Shown: positions 36,951-45,792, numbered from the stretch's first letter. The stretch is 64,000 nucleotides of DNA from Demequina sp. NBRC 110056 (GCF_002090155.1 NZ_BBRM01000002.1:62001-126000), one strand, 5' to 3'. Translations and numbers: made by a program. Notes: generated by a model from the sequence alone, not told the origin.

Positions 36951-37361
36951 TCACTTCACCAGGCGCAGCGCGAACGGGTAGCGGTAGCGCTGGTGCTTGT
37001 TCGCCGCCATGCCTCCCATGATCTGGAACACGAGGGCGACCACCCACACGAGGAACGGCAGGAAGAACAGGATGCCGAACGTCACGGCCATGAGGATGTA
37101 AGAGACGACGTACGCGATCGCGACCGTGATGTTGAAGTTCAGCGCCTCCTTGCCCTGGTCGTTGAGGAAGTCGGAGCGCTCCTTGTAGATCAGCCAGAAG
37201 ATCAGCGGGCCGAAGAGGCCGATGAGGATCGCGGACAGGTGGGTCAGGAGACCCATCGTGCGCTCGTCGGACTCCGAGACGGGCGCCGGACCGGCTCCCG
37301 CGGGCTGAGGGTTCGACGGCTGCTCGGGAGGAGGCGGGGGCATCGTGCTGTCGTCAGTCAT
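36951..37361 (-). CDS. DUF4870 membrane protein, paralogue 2
   Basis: 136 aa. Proline-rich N-terminus, then LLTHLSAILIGLFGPLIFWLIYKERSD-type DUF4870 core with membrane segments and a C-terminal RYRYPFALRLVK. Same architecture as its neighbours. Its start overlaps the end of paralogue 3 by 8 nt, so the two are co-transcribed. Confidence 0.88.
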   Translation of the reverse strand: MTDDSTMPPPPPEQPSNPQPAGAGPAPVSESDERTMGLLTHLSAILIGLFGPLIFWLIYKERSDFLNDQGKEALNFNITVAIAYVVSYILMAVTFGILFFLPFLVWVVALVFQIMGGMAANKHQRYRYPFALRLVK

Positions 37362-37710
37362 GTTCTCTCACCACTTTGATGTCGTAGGGATATGACGCTG
37401 GCAAGCCACCCCGCACAGCGCGGAAGGCCTGGTAGCACAGGACGACCGCAACAATGAGGACTGCCAACTGTGCCAATGTACCGACAAAGGCCACCAACGG
37501 CACGAACATCCTCACGAGCGAGGCGACCACGAGGATCGCCAGCACGAGCATCCCGAAGTTCACCGCCTTCGCGGACTCCCGTGCGACCCAGGGGTCGTCG
37601 CGGCGGCGCGCGAGCCACACCACGAGAGGGATGATCGGGCCCACGACGGCGCCCAGGTGGGCGATGCCGGCCATGGTCGAGTCGACCTGCTCGTGCGATG
37701 CGTACGTCAT
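37354..37710 (-). CDS. DUF4870 membrane protein, paralogue 3
   Basis: 118 aa, the shortest and most divergent of the three: it lacks the proline-rich N-terminus, and WLARRRDDPWVARESAKAVNF replaces the usual core. Ends SYPYDIKVVREHD. First gene of the pair 3-2. Function unknown. Faces away from the CIRCE-hrcA promoter. Confidence 0.82.
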   Translation of the reverse strand: MTYASHEQVDSTMAGIAHLGAVVGPIIPLVVWLARRRDDPWVARESAKAVNFGMLVLAILVVASLVRMFVPLVAFVGTLAQLAVLIVAVVLCYQAFRAVRGGLPASYPYDIKVVREHD

Positions 37711-37756
37711 CGGACCTCCCGCGGCCCACGCTACCTGTCGGCGGCCCGCGTTAGGA

Positions 37757-37783
37757 TTAGCACTCGGACCCCACGAGTGCCAG
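37757..37783. promoter_or_regulatory. CIRCE operator of hrcA-dnaJ
   Basis: TTAGCACTC, 9-bp spacer, GAGTGCCAG. The left half is the perfect CIRCE consensus and the right half matches 7 of 9. It overlaps a TAGGAT -10 candidate (37752-37757), 28 nt before hrcA, so HrcA very likely represses its own operon. Confidence 0.88.
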
Positions 37784-37810
37784 ATACGAGACCCGGCGGA
37801 AGGAGAGGCC

Positions 37811-38827
37811 GTGAGCGAGGACCGTCGCCGCGCCGTCCTGCGCGCGATCGTCGAGGGCTACGTCGCGACCTCCGAGCCCGTCGGCTCGAAGGCGCTCGCC
37901 GACGCCTCTGCCCTCGGGGTGTCCTCGGCGACCATCCGCAACGACATGGCGGTGCTCGAGGAGGAGGGGCTGATCGCGCAGCCGCACACCAGCGCCGGGC
38001 GGATCCCCACCGACGCCGGCTACCGATCCTTCGTCGACAACCTCGCGGCCACGGCGCTGCAGGACCCCCACAAGCGGGCGATCACGACGTTCCTGTCCGA
38101 CGCGGTCGACCTCAACGACGTGGTCGAGCGCTCGGTGCGCCTCCTGAGCCAGCTCACGCGCCAGGTCGCGGTGGTGCAGTACCCGAGCCTGCGGGAGTCC
38201 GCGGTGCGCCGCGTCGAGCTCGTGCGCATCGGCGCCGACCGCGCCCTCGTGGTGGTGGTGTCGGCCGATGCGCGGGTCGAGCAGTCGACCGTCGCGCTGG
38301 GCGACGCCGTGGGCGACGAGGAGTTCGAGCGGGTCGCCCGCGACCTCAACGAGGCGTCGGTCGGGCGGACGCCGGCGGCCTTGCTGGCGTCGCTGTCCGA
38401 CTGGGCAGCGCGCCCAGGTCAGGTCGCGTGGGCCGCTCCCGTGGCCGAGGCGGTGGTCGCCGCTGCGCGCGGGGGCACGGTCGAGCGCGTGGTCTTCGCT
38501 GGCGCCGCCAACCTGGCGCGCGCGGGCGCGGACTTCGAGTCCGACGCGATCGGATCGGTCCTGGACGCGCTCGAGGAACAAGTGGTGCTGCTCCGGCTGT
38601 TGCATGAGATGGCCGGTGAAGGCCAGGACGTCGCCGTGCGCATCGGCGCGGAGACCCGAACGGATGCGCTCGCCCGCACGTCCGTGATCGCTGCGGGCTA
38701 CGGCCCGGGGGGCGACGCTGTGTCGCTGCTCGGAACCCTGGGCCCCACCCGCATGGACTACCCCGGGACGATGGCCGCCGTGCGCGCCGTCGCCCGCTAC
38801 CTGTCGAGAGTCGTGGAGAACGAGTGA
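37811..38827 (+). CDS. hrcA: Heat-inducible transcription repressor HrcA
   Basis: 338 aa. N-terminal winged helix (VGSKALADASALGVSSATIRND, IAQPHTSAGRIPTDAGYR) and a C-terminal dimer/GAF-like domain. Represses chaperone genes through CIRCE; the element is visible upstream. GTG 37811 has an AAGGAGAG site ~6 nt before it. Overlaps dnaJ by GTGA. Confidence 0.96.
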   Translation: MSEDRRRAVLRAIVEGYVATSEPVGSKALADASALGVSSATIRNDMAVLEEEGLIAQPHTSAGRIPTDAGYRSFVDNLAATALQDPHKRAITTFLSDAVDLNDVVERSVRLLSQLTRQVAVVQYPSLRESAVRRVELVRIGADRALVVVVSADARVEQSTVALGDAVGDEEFERVARDLNEASVGRTPAALLASLSDWAARPGQVAWAAPVAEAVVAAARGGTVERVVFAGAANLARAGADFESDAIGSVLDALEEQVVLLRLLHEMAGEGQDVAVRIGAETRTDALARTSVIAAGYGPGGDAVSLLGTLGPTRMDYPGTMAAVRAVARYLSRVVENE

Positions 38828-39960
38828 AGGACTACTACGCCACCCTGGGCGTCGACCGCAATGCCACCGAGGCCGAGATCAAGAAGGCCTACCGCAAGCT
38901 CGCGCGCGAGCTGCACCCCGATGTCGCCGGGCCCGAGTCCGCGGACCGCTTCAAGGAGGTCGCGGCGGCCTACGAGGTGCTGGGGAACGCCGACAAGCGC
39001 TCGCAGTACGACCGCGGCGTCGACCCGCGCAGCCGCAACGGCGCGCAGGGCGGGGCCCAGGGCTTCGGGTTCGAGGACATCTTCGAGCAGTTCTTCGGCG
39101 GAGGAGCGTCGCCGTTCGGCGGAGGGGCGCAGCGAGGTCCCGCGTCGCGCACGCAGCGCGGCGGCGACACGCTCGTGCAGACCACCGTCAGCCTCGAGGA
39201 GGCCGTCTTCGGCGTCAGTCGCGAGGTGCAGGTCGACCTCGCTGACGTCTGCGCGACCTGCTCCGGGTCGTGCTGCGCGCCCGGCACCTCGCCGCAGCAG
39301 TGCCGCCAGTGCAATGGCTCCGGCGTGATCCAGCGCACCGCGCGCTCGCTGCTCGGCCCGGTCATGACGCAGTCCCCGTGCCCCGGCTGCGGCGGCTACG
39401 GCACCATCATCGCGAGCCCGTGCTCGGACTGCTCCGGCCAGGGCCGGACCCACTCGCGCCACACCATCACCGTCGACATCCCCGCGGGCGTCGAGACCGG
39501 CACCCGCATCCGGCTCGCGAGCGCCGGCGACGCCGGCACCGGCGGCGGCCCCAAGGGCGACCTGTACGTCGAGATCCGCGAGAAGGCGCACCCGACGTTC
39601 GAGCGGCGCGGCGACGACCTGCACTGCAACCTCGAGGTGCCCATGACCGCGGCGGCGCTCGGCGCCGTCATGGCGGTGGAGACGTTCGACGGCGAGCAGA
39701 GCGTCGAGGTGCGGCCGGGCACGCACGCCGGAACCACCGTGAAGCTCAAGGGTCTTGGCGTCGGGCGCCTGCAGCGCTCGGGCCGAGGAGACCTCATGGT
39801 CCACCTCGACGTGCACACCCCCACGGACCTCGACTCCGATCAGGAGGAGCTGCTGCGCAAGCTCGCCGAGCTGCGTGGCGAGGAGAAGCCGGCGGCCAGC
39901 CTCGCGCCCATCGGCGGCGGCGTGTTCTCGCGCCTGCGCGACGCGTTCAAGGCGCGCTGA
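38824..39960 (+). CDS. dnaJ: Chaperone DnaJ
   Basis: 378 aa. J domain with HPD (residues 33-35 region), Gly/Phe-rich linker, four zinc motifs, then substrate-binding C-terminal domains. Co-chaperone of DnaK. The first zinc motif reads CATCSGSC, with Cys in place of the last Gly of CxxCxGxG; the other three (CRQCNGSG, CPGCGGYG, CSDCSGQG) are standard. This is the HrcA-linked DnaJ2-type copy in Actinomycetota. Confidence 0.95.
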   Translation: MKDYYATLGVDRNATEAEIKKAYRKLARELHPDVAGPESADRFKEVAAAYEVLGNADKRSQYDRGVDPRSRNGAQGGAQGFGFEDIFEQFFGGGASPFGGGAQRGPASRTQRGGDTLVQTTVSLEEAVFGVSREVQVDLADVCATCSGSCCAPGTSPQQCRQCNGSGVIQRTARSLLGPVMTQSPCPGCGGYGTIIASPCSDCSGQGRTHSRHTITVDIPAGVETGTRIRLASAGDAGTGGGPKGDLYVEIREKAHPTFERRGDDLHCNLEVPMTAAALGAVMAVETFDGEQSVEVRPGTHAGTTVKLKGLGVGRLQRSGRGDLMVHLDVHTPTDLDSDQEELLRKLAELRGEEKPAASLAPIGGGVFSRLRDAFKAR

Positions 39961-39964
39961 TCGC

Positions 39965-40759
39965 GTGAGCGCGCCCGTCTTCCTGAGCGTCGAGGCGGCC
40001 GATGCGCGTGCCGGCGACGTGCTGACTGTCGCCGGGGACGAGGGTCGCCACGCCGTGACGGTGCAGCGGCGCGGGGTGGGCGAGCGCGTCGACCTGGTGG
40101 ACGGTCTCGGGCGGCGTGCGAGCGGCGTGATCGCCGAGGCGGCGGACGGGGTGATGCGCGTCCGGATCGACGCCGTGCGCAGCGATGACGATCCGGAGGT
40201 CGTGCTCGTGCAGGCCCTCGCCAAGGGCGGACGCGACGAGCAGGCGGTCGAGGCCTCGATCGAGCTCGGCGCCACGCGCATCGTCCCCTGGCAGGCGGGT
40301 CGGTCGATCGTCCAGTGGCGCGGTCCCAAGGCGGCGAAGGCGCGCGAGCGGTGGGCTTCGCTGGTCATCGCCGCGACCAAGCAGTCGCGCCGCGCGCGCG
40401 TCGCTGCCGTCGACGACGTCGTGACGACCCGCGAGCTCGCGGTCGAGGTCGCGCGTGCCGTGGCGGACGGGGCCCGGGTGCTGGTCCTGCACGAGTCCGC
40501 CTCTCGGCCGCTCACCGCGCTCGAGTGGGCCGACGCGCGACAGCCGGTGTGGCTGATCGTCGGACCCGAGGGCGGCATCGCGGACGACGAGGTGGGCGCG
40601 CTCGCAGATGCCGGAGCTGAGGCCGTCGTCCTCGGCCCCCACGTGCTGCGCGCCTCGAGCGCCGGCCCCGCCGCCATCGCGTCGCTCGCCGCCGCGCGCG
40701 GCACCTGGGGCGACGGCGCAGCGGAGGCTGACGGGCCCCGCGGCGGGGGCCTACGCTAG
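39965..40759 (+). CDS. rsmE: 16S rRNA (uracil-1498-N3)-methyltransferase RsmE
   Basis: 264 aa SPOUT methyltransferase. N-terminal PUA-like domain (DEGRHAVTVQRRGVGERVDLVDG) and SAM-binding knot with VGPEGGIADDEV and LGPHVLRASSAGPAA. Standard position after dnaJ. GTG start 5 nt after the dnaJ stop. Residues ~13-18 (ADARAG) are encoded by a 19-mer shared with 57902-57920. Confidence 0.92.
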   Translation: MSAPVFLSVEAADARAGDVLTVAGDEGRHAVTVQRRGVGERVDLVDGLGRRASGVIAEAADGVMRVRIDAVRSDDDPEVVLVQALAKGGRDEQAVEASIELGATRIVPWQAGRSIVQWRGPKAAKARERWASLVIAATKQSRRARVAAVDDVVTTRELAVEVARAVADGARVLVLHESASRPLTALEWADARQPVWLIVGPEGGIADDEVGALADAGAEAVVLGPHVLRASSAGPAAIASLAAARGTWGDGAAEADGPRGGGLR

Positions 40760-40763
40760 CCGT

Positions 40764-41102
40764 ATGAGTGACGACTGCCTGTTCTGCTCGATCGTGGCCG
40801 GGGACATCCCGGCGGAGAGGGTCCTCGAGAACGACCTCGTGGTGGCCTTCCGCGACATCGCGCCCAAGGCCGCGACGCACGTGCTCGTCGTGCCGCGCAC
40901 CCACGCGCCCGACGTCGCGGCGCTCGCCGCATCGGCTCCCGAGCAGCTCGCGGCGATGGCGCTCGCCGCGCAGGAGATCGCCGACGCCGAGTGCGGCGGC
41001 GAGTACAAGTGGATCTTCAACACGGGCGCCGGTGCCGGCCAGACCGTGTTCCACGCGCACGGCCACGTGCTCGGCGGAGACCTCAGCGGGAGCCTGGTGT
41101 GA
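40764..41102 (+). CDS. HIT family nucleotide hydrolase/transferase
   Basis: 112 aa. Begins DDCLFCSIVAGDIPAERVLE and carries the catalytic triad HAHGHV, as in HINT/HinT purine nucleoside phosphoramidases. TACGCT (40752-40757) 6 nt before the ATG suggests a leaderless start just after rsmE. Overlaps phoH by GTGA. Confidence 0.94.
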   Translation: MSDDCLFCSIVAGDIPAERVLENDLVVAFRDIAPKAATHVLVVPRTHAPDVAALAASAPEQLAAMALAAQEIADAECGGEYKWIFNTGAGAGQTVFHAHGHVLGGDLSGSLV

Positions 41103-42214
41103 GCGCGAACCGCGTCGTCGTCATCGAGGACGCCGACCGCATGCCGGAGCTCATGGGCTCCGGCGACGCGGTGATGAAGGAGATCGAGCGTGCGTTCCCG
41201 AAGGTGGACCTGCACGTGCGCGGCAATCGCATCTCGCTCACCGGCGACGAGGTCGAGGTGGCGGCGGCGGCCACCGCGATCGAGGAGCTGCGGTCCGTCA
41301 TGGCCGCCGGCGTCCCGCTCACGCCTGACGTCGCTCGGGAGTCCGTGCGGATGCTCGGCGCCGCCCGCGGCGTGGCCGCCGCTGCGGCCGAGGCGGGGGA
41401 GAACGGCGCGGCGGCGCGCCCCGTCCAGGTCCTGTCGCGCTCGATCCTGTCCACCCGCGGACGGACCATCCGACCCAAGACCCAGGGCCAGGCGGACTAC
41501 GTTGCCGCGATCGAGACGCACACCGTGACGTTCGGGATCGGGCCCGCGGGCACCGGCAAGACGTACCTCGCGATGGCGCAGGCAGTCGCCGCGCTGCAGG
41601 CCAAGAAGGTCAACCGCATCGTCCTGACCCGCCCGGCCGTCGAGGCGGGCGAGCGGCTCGGCTTCCTCCCCGGCAGCCTTAACGAGAAGATCGACCCGTA
41701 CCTGCGACCGCTGTACGACGCGCTGCACGACATGGTCGACCCCGAGTCGATCCCGCGCCTGATGGAGGCCGGCACCATCGAGGTCGCGCCCCTCGCGTAC
41801 ATGCGCGGCCGCACGCTCAACGACGCGTTCGTCATCCTCGATGAGGCCCAGAACACCACGCGTGAGCAGATGAAGATGTTCCTCACGCGCCTGGGCTTCG
41901 GCTCGACCATGGTGGTCACGGGCGACGTGACGCAGGTGGACCTGCCTGGCGGGACCCAGTCGGGCCTGCGCGCGGCGTCGAGCATCCTCGAGGGCGTCGA
42001 CGACATCGCGTTCTGTCGCCTCAGCGCCCAGGACGTCGTGAGGCACCGCCTCGTGAGCGACATCATCACGGCCTACGAGCGCGCGGACGCGTCCCGCGAG
42101 GCGCCCACCGGCCAGCAGCGCCGCTTCGAGCGTCGCGACCGCCACGACAGCCACGGGCGCGAGCGTCGCGACCGGCCCGGGACCGACAAGCCCGCCCAGG
42201 AGGATGCCGAGTGA
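41099..42214 (+). CDS. PhoH-like RNA-associated ATPase
   Basis: 371 aa. N-terminal KH-like RNA-binding part (VDLHVRGNRISLTGDEVEV), then the PhoH ATPase with Walker A GPAGTGKTYL, Walker B VILDEAQNTT and GDVTQVDLP. A charged Arg/Asp/His-rich tail ends the protein. Co-conserved with ybeY, where both act in RNA processing and ribosome quality control. Overlaps both neighbours by GTGA. Confidence 0.95.
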   Translation: MSANRVVVIEDADRMPELMGSGDAVMKEIERAFPKVDLHVRGNRISLTGDEVEVAAAATAIEELRSVMAAGVPLTPDVARESVRMLGAARGVAAAAAEAGENGAAARPVQVLSRSILSTRGRTIRPKTQGQADYVAAIETHTVTFGIGPAGTGKTYLAMAQAVAALQAKKVNRIVLTRPAVEAGERLGFLPGSLNEKIDPYLRPLYDALHDMVDPESIPRLMEAGTIEVAPLAYMRGRTLNDAFVILDEAQNTTREQMKMFLTRLGFGSTMVVTGDVTQVDLPGGTQSGLRAASSILEGVDDIAFCRLSAQDVVRHRLVSDIITAYERADASREAPTGQQRRFERRDRHDSHGRERRDRPGTDKPAQEDAE

Positions 42215-42663
42215 TCGACGTCAACAACGAGACCGACGCCGCGATCGACGAGGTCGAGTTCGCGGAGCTCGCCACCTATGTGCTGAAGGAGATGCACGTC
42301 GCCGATGGCGCCGAGCTCGCGATCCTCTTCGTCGACGAGACCGCGATGGAGCAGCTGCACATCCAGTGGATGGACGAGCCTGGTCCCACGGACGTCCTCA
42401 GCTTCCCCATGGACGAGCTTCGTCCGGGCACCGCCGACGAGCCCACGCCGCCCGGCCTGCTGGGCGACATCGTCGTGTGCCCGAGCGTCGCCGCGCGCCA
42501 GGCCGAGACTGCCGGGCACACGGCCGAGGAGGAGATGCTCCTGCTGACGACGCACGGCATCCTGCACCTGCTGGGCTACGACCACGCGGAGCCCGAGGAG
42601 GAGAAGGAGATGTTCGCGCTGCAGCGCCGCCTGCTGCTCACGTTCCTCGCGGATCGGGCCTAG
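42211..42663 (+). CDS. ybeY: Endoribonuclease YbeY
   Basis: 150 aa. rRNA maturation and quality-control metalloprotein with the zinc motif HGILHLLGYDH near residue 115. Also SFPMDELRPG. GTG start overlaps the phoH stop. Confidence 0.96.
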   Translation: MIDVNNETDAAIDEVEFAELATYVLKEMHVADGAELAILFVDETAMEQLHIQWMDEPGPTDVLSFPMDELRPGTADEPTPPGLLGDIVVCPSVAARQAETAGHTAEEEMLLLTTHGILHLLGYDHAEPEEEKEMFALQRRLLLTFLADRA

Positions 42664-42670
42664 GGGCCCC

Positions 42671-43930
42671 GTGACCGGATCCACGCTGCTCGCGCTCGCG
42701 CTGGTCGGCGCCTTCAGCGTGCTCGGGGCCGCGGTGCTGCATGCCGTGGTCGCCGCGCTGGAGCAGCTGCCGCACGCGGAGGAGCGGGAGGTGGCCGCGC
42801 GCCGTCGCCCCGACGGCAAGCCCACCTCCGCCGCGCGAATCGCCGCGATCCCGTCCCAGACGGACGACGCGGCGTCCGTGGCGTACGCCACCCTCGAGGC
42901 GGTCGGCGTCGTGTGCCTCACGTTCATCGTGGCCGAGCTCGCCGTCGACCTCGACTGGCCGCTGCTCGCGGTCGTGCTGCTCGCGGCGGCGCTCGCGGTC
43001 ATCGCGTCGCTGCTGCTCGTGCGCGCCTTCCCACGCCAGCTGGCACGCGCGCACCCGCTGACGACGCTCGGACTCGTGTCGCCCGTGGCGTGGCTGCTCA
43101 TCCGCCTGACCACGCCCATCCGCGCGATCGTGCCCGCTCTGCAGATGCCGCCGCTCGCCGAGCCCGAGGACCTCGTCGAGCAGGCGCAGGACGCCCTCGA
43201 GGAGGAGGATGCGCTGCTGCTGCGCTCCGTCGTCAGCCTCGGCGACACCCTGACGCGCGAGGTCATGGTGCCGCGCACCGACATGATCACCATCGCCTCC
43301 GGCACCGCCGCCCGCAAGGCGATGGTCCTGTTCATGCGCTCGGGCTTCTCTCGCGTCCCGGTGATCGGCGACGGCGTCGACGACACCGTGGGCGTCGTGT
43401 ACCTCAAGGACGTCGTGAAGCAGACCTGGGACGATGCGGCGGCCCTCGAGCATCCCGTCGACGAGTTCATGCGCGAGCCCGAGTTCGTGCCCGAGTCCGT
43501 CCCCGTGGACGACCTGCTGCGGCGCATGCAGGACGAGGTCTTCCACATGGCGATCGTGGTCGACGAGTACGGCGGCGTCGCCGGCCTGGTGACCATCGAG
43601 GATGCGCTCGAGGAGATCGTGGGCGAGGTGGTCGACGAGCACGACCGTTCTGCGCCCGACGTCGAGGACCTGGGCGACGGTCGCTACCGGGTGCCCGCGC
43701 GCTACCCGCTCGACGAGCTCGGCGAGCTGTTCGACATCGAGATCGACGACGAGGACGTGGAGACCGCCGCGGGCCTGCTGTCGAAGGCGCTCGGCAAGGT
43801 GCCGATCCCCGGCGCACGCGCCTCGGCGCATGGCCTTGGCCTGACGGCTGACCGCGTCGAGGGTCGGCGCCGGCGTCTCACGGCGGTGATCGTCGAGCGC
43901 GAGGATGATGAGGAGGATGAGGATGACTGA
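42671..43930 (+). CDS. CNNM/CorC-family transporter (hemolysin-like) with CBS domains
   Basis: 419 aa. N-terminal DUF21-type membrane domain with about four segments, a CBS pair (REVMVPRTDMITI, HMAIVVDEYGGVAGLVTIEDALEEI) and a C-terminal CorC/HlyC domain. Linked to Mg/Co efflux in this family. Standard position between ybeY and era. GTG start 7 nt after the ybeY stop. Confidence 0.92.
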   Translation: MTGSTLLALALVGAFSVLGAAVLHAVVAALEQLPHAEEREVAARRRPDGKPTSAARIAAIPSQTDDAASVAYATLEAVGVVCLTFIVAELAVDLDWPLLAVVLLAAALAVIASLLLVRAFPRQLARAHPLTTLGLVSPVAWLLIRLTTPIRAIVPALQMPPLAEPEDLVEQAQDALEEEDALLLRSVVSLGDTLTREVMVPRTDMITIASGTAARKAMVLFMRSGFSRVPVIGDGVDDTVGVVYLKDVVKQTWDDAAALEHPVDEFMREPEFVPESVPVDDLLRRMQDEVFHMAIVVDEYGGVAGLVTIEDALEEIVGEVVDEHDRSAPDVEDLGDGRYRVPARYPLDELGELFDIEIDDEDVETAAGLLSKALGKVPIPGARASAHGLGLTADRVEGRRRRLTAVIVEREDDEEDEDD

Positions 43931-44843
43931 GTCGAACGGCAGCGAGCCGACGCACCGCAGCGGCTTCGCGTGCTTCGTGGGCCGGCCCAACGTGGGCAAG
44001 TCGACGTTGATGAACGCGCTGGTCGGGGAGAAGGTCGCGATCATGTCGTCGCGACCCCAGACGACCAGGCGCGCCATCCGCGGCGTGCTGAACCGGGACG
44101 ACGCGCAGCTCGTGATCGTCGACACCCCGGGGCTGCACCGGCCGCGCACCCTGCTCGGCGAGCGCCTCAATGACCTCGTGCGCGAGACCTTCGCAGAGGT
44201 CGACGTGATCGGCTTCTGCCTGCCTGCCGACCAGAAGGTCGGGCCGGGCGATCAGTGGATCGCGCGTGAGCTCGCTGACGCGCGCGCGCCGGTGGTGGCG
44301 ATCGCGACGAAGGTGGACAAGGTCGCGCGCGACAAGGTCGCCGAGCACCTGCTTGCCGTGTCGCAGCTGGGCGAGTGGGCGGACATCGTCCCGGTCAGCT
44401 CCCTGAAGGACATCCAGATCGACACGCTGGTGGACGTCCTGGCGAAGCACTTGCCGGAGGGTCCGCCCCTGTACCCGGAGGGCGCCGTCACCGACGAGCC
44501 TGAGGACGTGCGCGTCGCCGAGCTCATCCGCGAGGCCGCCCTCGAGGGTGTGCGCGACGAGCTGCCGCACTCGATCGCGGTGGTGATCGAGGAGATGGTG
44601 GAGCCCGACGAGGAGACCGCCTCGCGCGACGTGCTCGAGATCCGCGCACAGCTGTTCGTCGAGCGTGAGTCCCAGAAGGGCATCATCATCGGGCGCGCCG
44701 GATCGCGCCTCAAGGAGGTCGGGGCGACCGCGCGCGAGGGGATCGAGCGGCTGCTCGGCCGGCGGGTCTACCTGGACCTGCACGTCAAGGTCGCGAAGGA
44801 CTGGCAGCGCGACCCCAAGCAGCTGGGGCGCCTGGGGTTCTGA
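43923..44843 (+). CDS. era: GTPase Era
   Basis: 306 aa. G1 GRPNVGKST, G3 DTPG, G4 TKVDK and a C-terminal KH domain (IIIGRAGSRLKEVGATAREG). Acts in 30S assembly by binding the 3' end of 16S rRNA. ATG 43923 is chosen among four nearby in-frame ATGs because AGGAGG (43911-43916) lies 6 nt upstream. Overlaps the preceding gene by 8 nt. Confidence 0.95.
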   Translation: MTESNGSEPTHRSGFACFVGRPNVGKSTLMNALVGEKVAIMSSRPQTTRRAIRGVLNRDDAQLVIVDTPGLHRPRTLLGERLNDLVRETFAEVDVIGFCLPADQKVGPGDQWIARELADARAPVVAIATKVDKVARDKVAEHLLAVSQLGEWADIVPVSSLKDIQIDTLVDVLAKHLPEGPPLYPEGAVTDEPEDVRVAELIREAALEGVRDELPHSIAVVIEEMVEPDEETASRDVLEIRAQLFVERESQKGIIIGRAGSRLKEVGATAREGIERLLGRRVYLDLHVKVAKDWQRDPKQLGRLGF

Positions 44844-44844
44844 C

Positions 44845-45312
44845 GTGGGCTACGACTCCCATGACGATGCCCTTGAGGCGCTCGGCGCGCCCCGGGATGA
44901 GACGCGGCGTCTTCGTTGTCAGGTGTGCGGCTTCGCCAACGCAGGCCACGCCGCTCGGTGCGCGAGCTGCCACGCCGACCTCTCTCCCGCGACTCGCACC
45001 GAAGATGCGTTCGCGGGTCGCGCTTCGGAGTACGCGGCGGCGGACTTTCGCGAGCGGGCATGGCGCGCGGGGATCTGGGGACACCACAACCGGTACGTCG
45101 GCTTGCACCGCCGTGCGTCGGCGCAGGCGTGGACGTCTGGCGCAGGGCTGCTTCTGCTCATCTGCGCCCTCGTGGCAGTCGGCGCAGGTGCCGTGGACGC
45201 AGGCACAGCGCTGGGGGTCGTCGGCGGTACGGTGGTGCTCGCGGTGGGACTGTGGGTCTGGGTCGACGTGAGGACCGTCCACGCCGACGGTGAGGGGCGC
45301 GAGCTCCGCTGA
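44845..45312 (+). CDS. Zinc-ribbon membrane protein of unknown function
   Basis: 155 aa. An N-terminal zinc ribbon (CQVCGFANAGHAARCASCHA; two CxxC pairs), an amphipathic middle, then two membrane segments. No family recognised. GTG start 1 nt after the era stop; ends before a strong terminator. Confidence 0.75.
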   Translation: MGYDSHDDALEALGAPRDETRRLRCQVCGFANAGHAARCASCHADLSPATRTEDAFAGRASEYAAADFRERAWRAGIWGHHNRYVGLHRRASAQAWTSGAGLLLLICALVAVGAGAVDAGTALGVVGGTVVLAVGLWVWVDVRTVHADGEGRELR

Positions 45313-45387
45313 CACCTGGAGCACGCCCGGGTCCGTGGCGGCAGGGAGGGCGGCGCATCGGCGGTCAGAGACATCGCCAACAGAAGG

Positions 45388-45421
45388 AAGGCCCCGATCA
45401 CCGCACGGTGATCGGGGCCTT
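45388..45421. terminator. Strong bidirectional terminator after the era run
   Basis: Perfect 16-bp inverted arms (45388-45403, 45406-45421) with a 2-nt loop, flanked by AAGG/CCTT. It lies between the plus-strand zinc-ribbon gene and the stop of the minus-strand 43-aa gene. Confidence 0.88.
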
Positions 45422-45440
45422 CGTCGGTTGTGGGGGAGCG

Positions 45441-45572
45441 TCACGCGCCCGAGAGGATCGCGATGCCCTGCGCGATCATCAGGAACATGCCTCCCGCGCT
45501 GAGCATGAGGATGCCGAGGATGGCCGGGACGGTCCACAGGGGCTGACCCTCGAGCTGGTCGTTCTTCGCCAT
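45441..45572 (-). CDS. 43-aa membrane protein under TetR-type operators
   Basis: A short gene: MAKNDQLEGQPLWTVPA, then a long hydrophobic stretch to the end (AILGILMLSAGGMFLMIAQG), likely one or two membrane helices. Unknown function. Real because it has an AAGGAGAGA ribosome site 3-4 nt before the ATG, a strong TTGACT-16-TAGTGT promoter, two operator palindromes identical to those of the oxidoreductase at 48952-50007, and a terminator after it. Too small to be found by default gene calling. Confidence 0.8.
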   Translation of the reverse strand: MAKNDQLEGQPLWTVPAILGILMLSAGGMFLMIAQGIAILSGA

Positions 45573-45593
45573 GATTCTCTCCTTGATCGTTTC

Positions 45594-45646
45594 GTACTTA
45601 GTACTGGTGACGAGGAAGACACTACCGTACTTAGTACGAAAGTCAA
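45594..45646 (-). promoter_or_regulatory. Promoter with two GTACTTAGTAC operators for the 43-aa gene
   Basis: -35 TTGACT (45641-45646), 16-bp spacer, -10 TAGTGT (45619-45624). One 11-bp palindrome GTACTTAGTAC (45627-45637) fills the spacer; the other (45594-45604) lies downstream of the start point. Centres are 33 bp apart, about three helical turns. 19 bp around the distal copy (45591-45609) are identical to 50022-50040. Confidence 0.85.
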
Positions 45647-45708
45647 GGGGCAGTCGACGGACCAGGGGAGGCGTGACCCGCGCATCGGCCGTCCGCTATG
45701 GTGAACGC

Positions 45709-45753
45709 ATGCGTGCACGCTCGCTGCTCCTTCGCCGCCGCGACGAGGCCTAG
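45709..45753 (+). CDS. leuA leader peptide
   Basis: 14-residue peptide MRARSLLLRRRDEA with three consecutive leucine codons (CTG CTC CTT). TATGGT (45697-45702) is 6 nt before the ATG, so the leader is probably leaderless. The stop lies in the loop of the following hairpin. Leucine leader peptides of this kind upstream of leuA are known in Actinomycetota. Confidence 0.8.
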   Translation: MRARSLLLRRRDEA

Positions 45754-45773
45754 AGGCCGGCTCCTCGTCGCGG
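45738..45773 (+). promoter_or_regulatory. Attenuation hairpin of leuA
   Basis: Perfect 11-bp inverted arms (45738-45748, 45763-45773) begin six bases after the Leu codons, so a ribosome stalled for lack of Leu-tRNA would block the left arm. A weaker stem (45787-45800) follows. I cannot tell by eye which fold is the terminator. Confidence 0.65.
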
Positions 45774-45792
45774 AGGCTGTCGCGCCGGCTGA

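Noticed and set aside
45571-45753. 60-codon frame ending with the leucine leader peptide
   Set aside because: It would begin inside the minus-strand promoter region; the -10 box and short leader favour translation from 45709.
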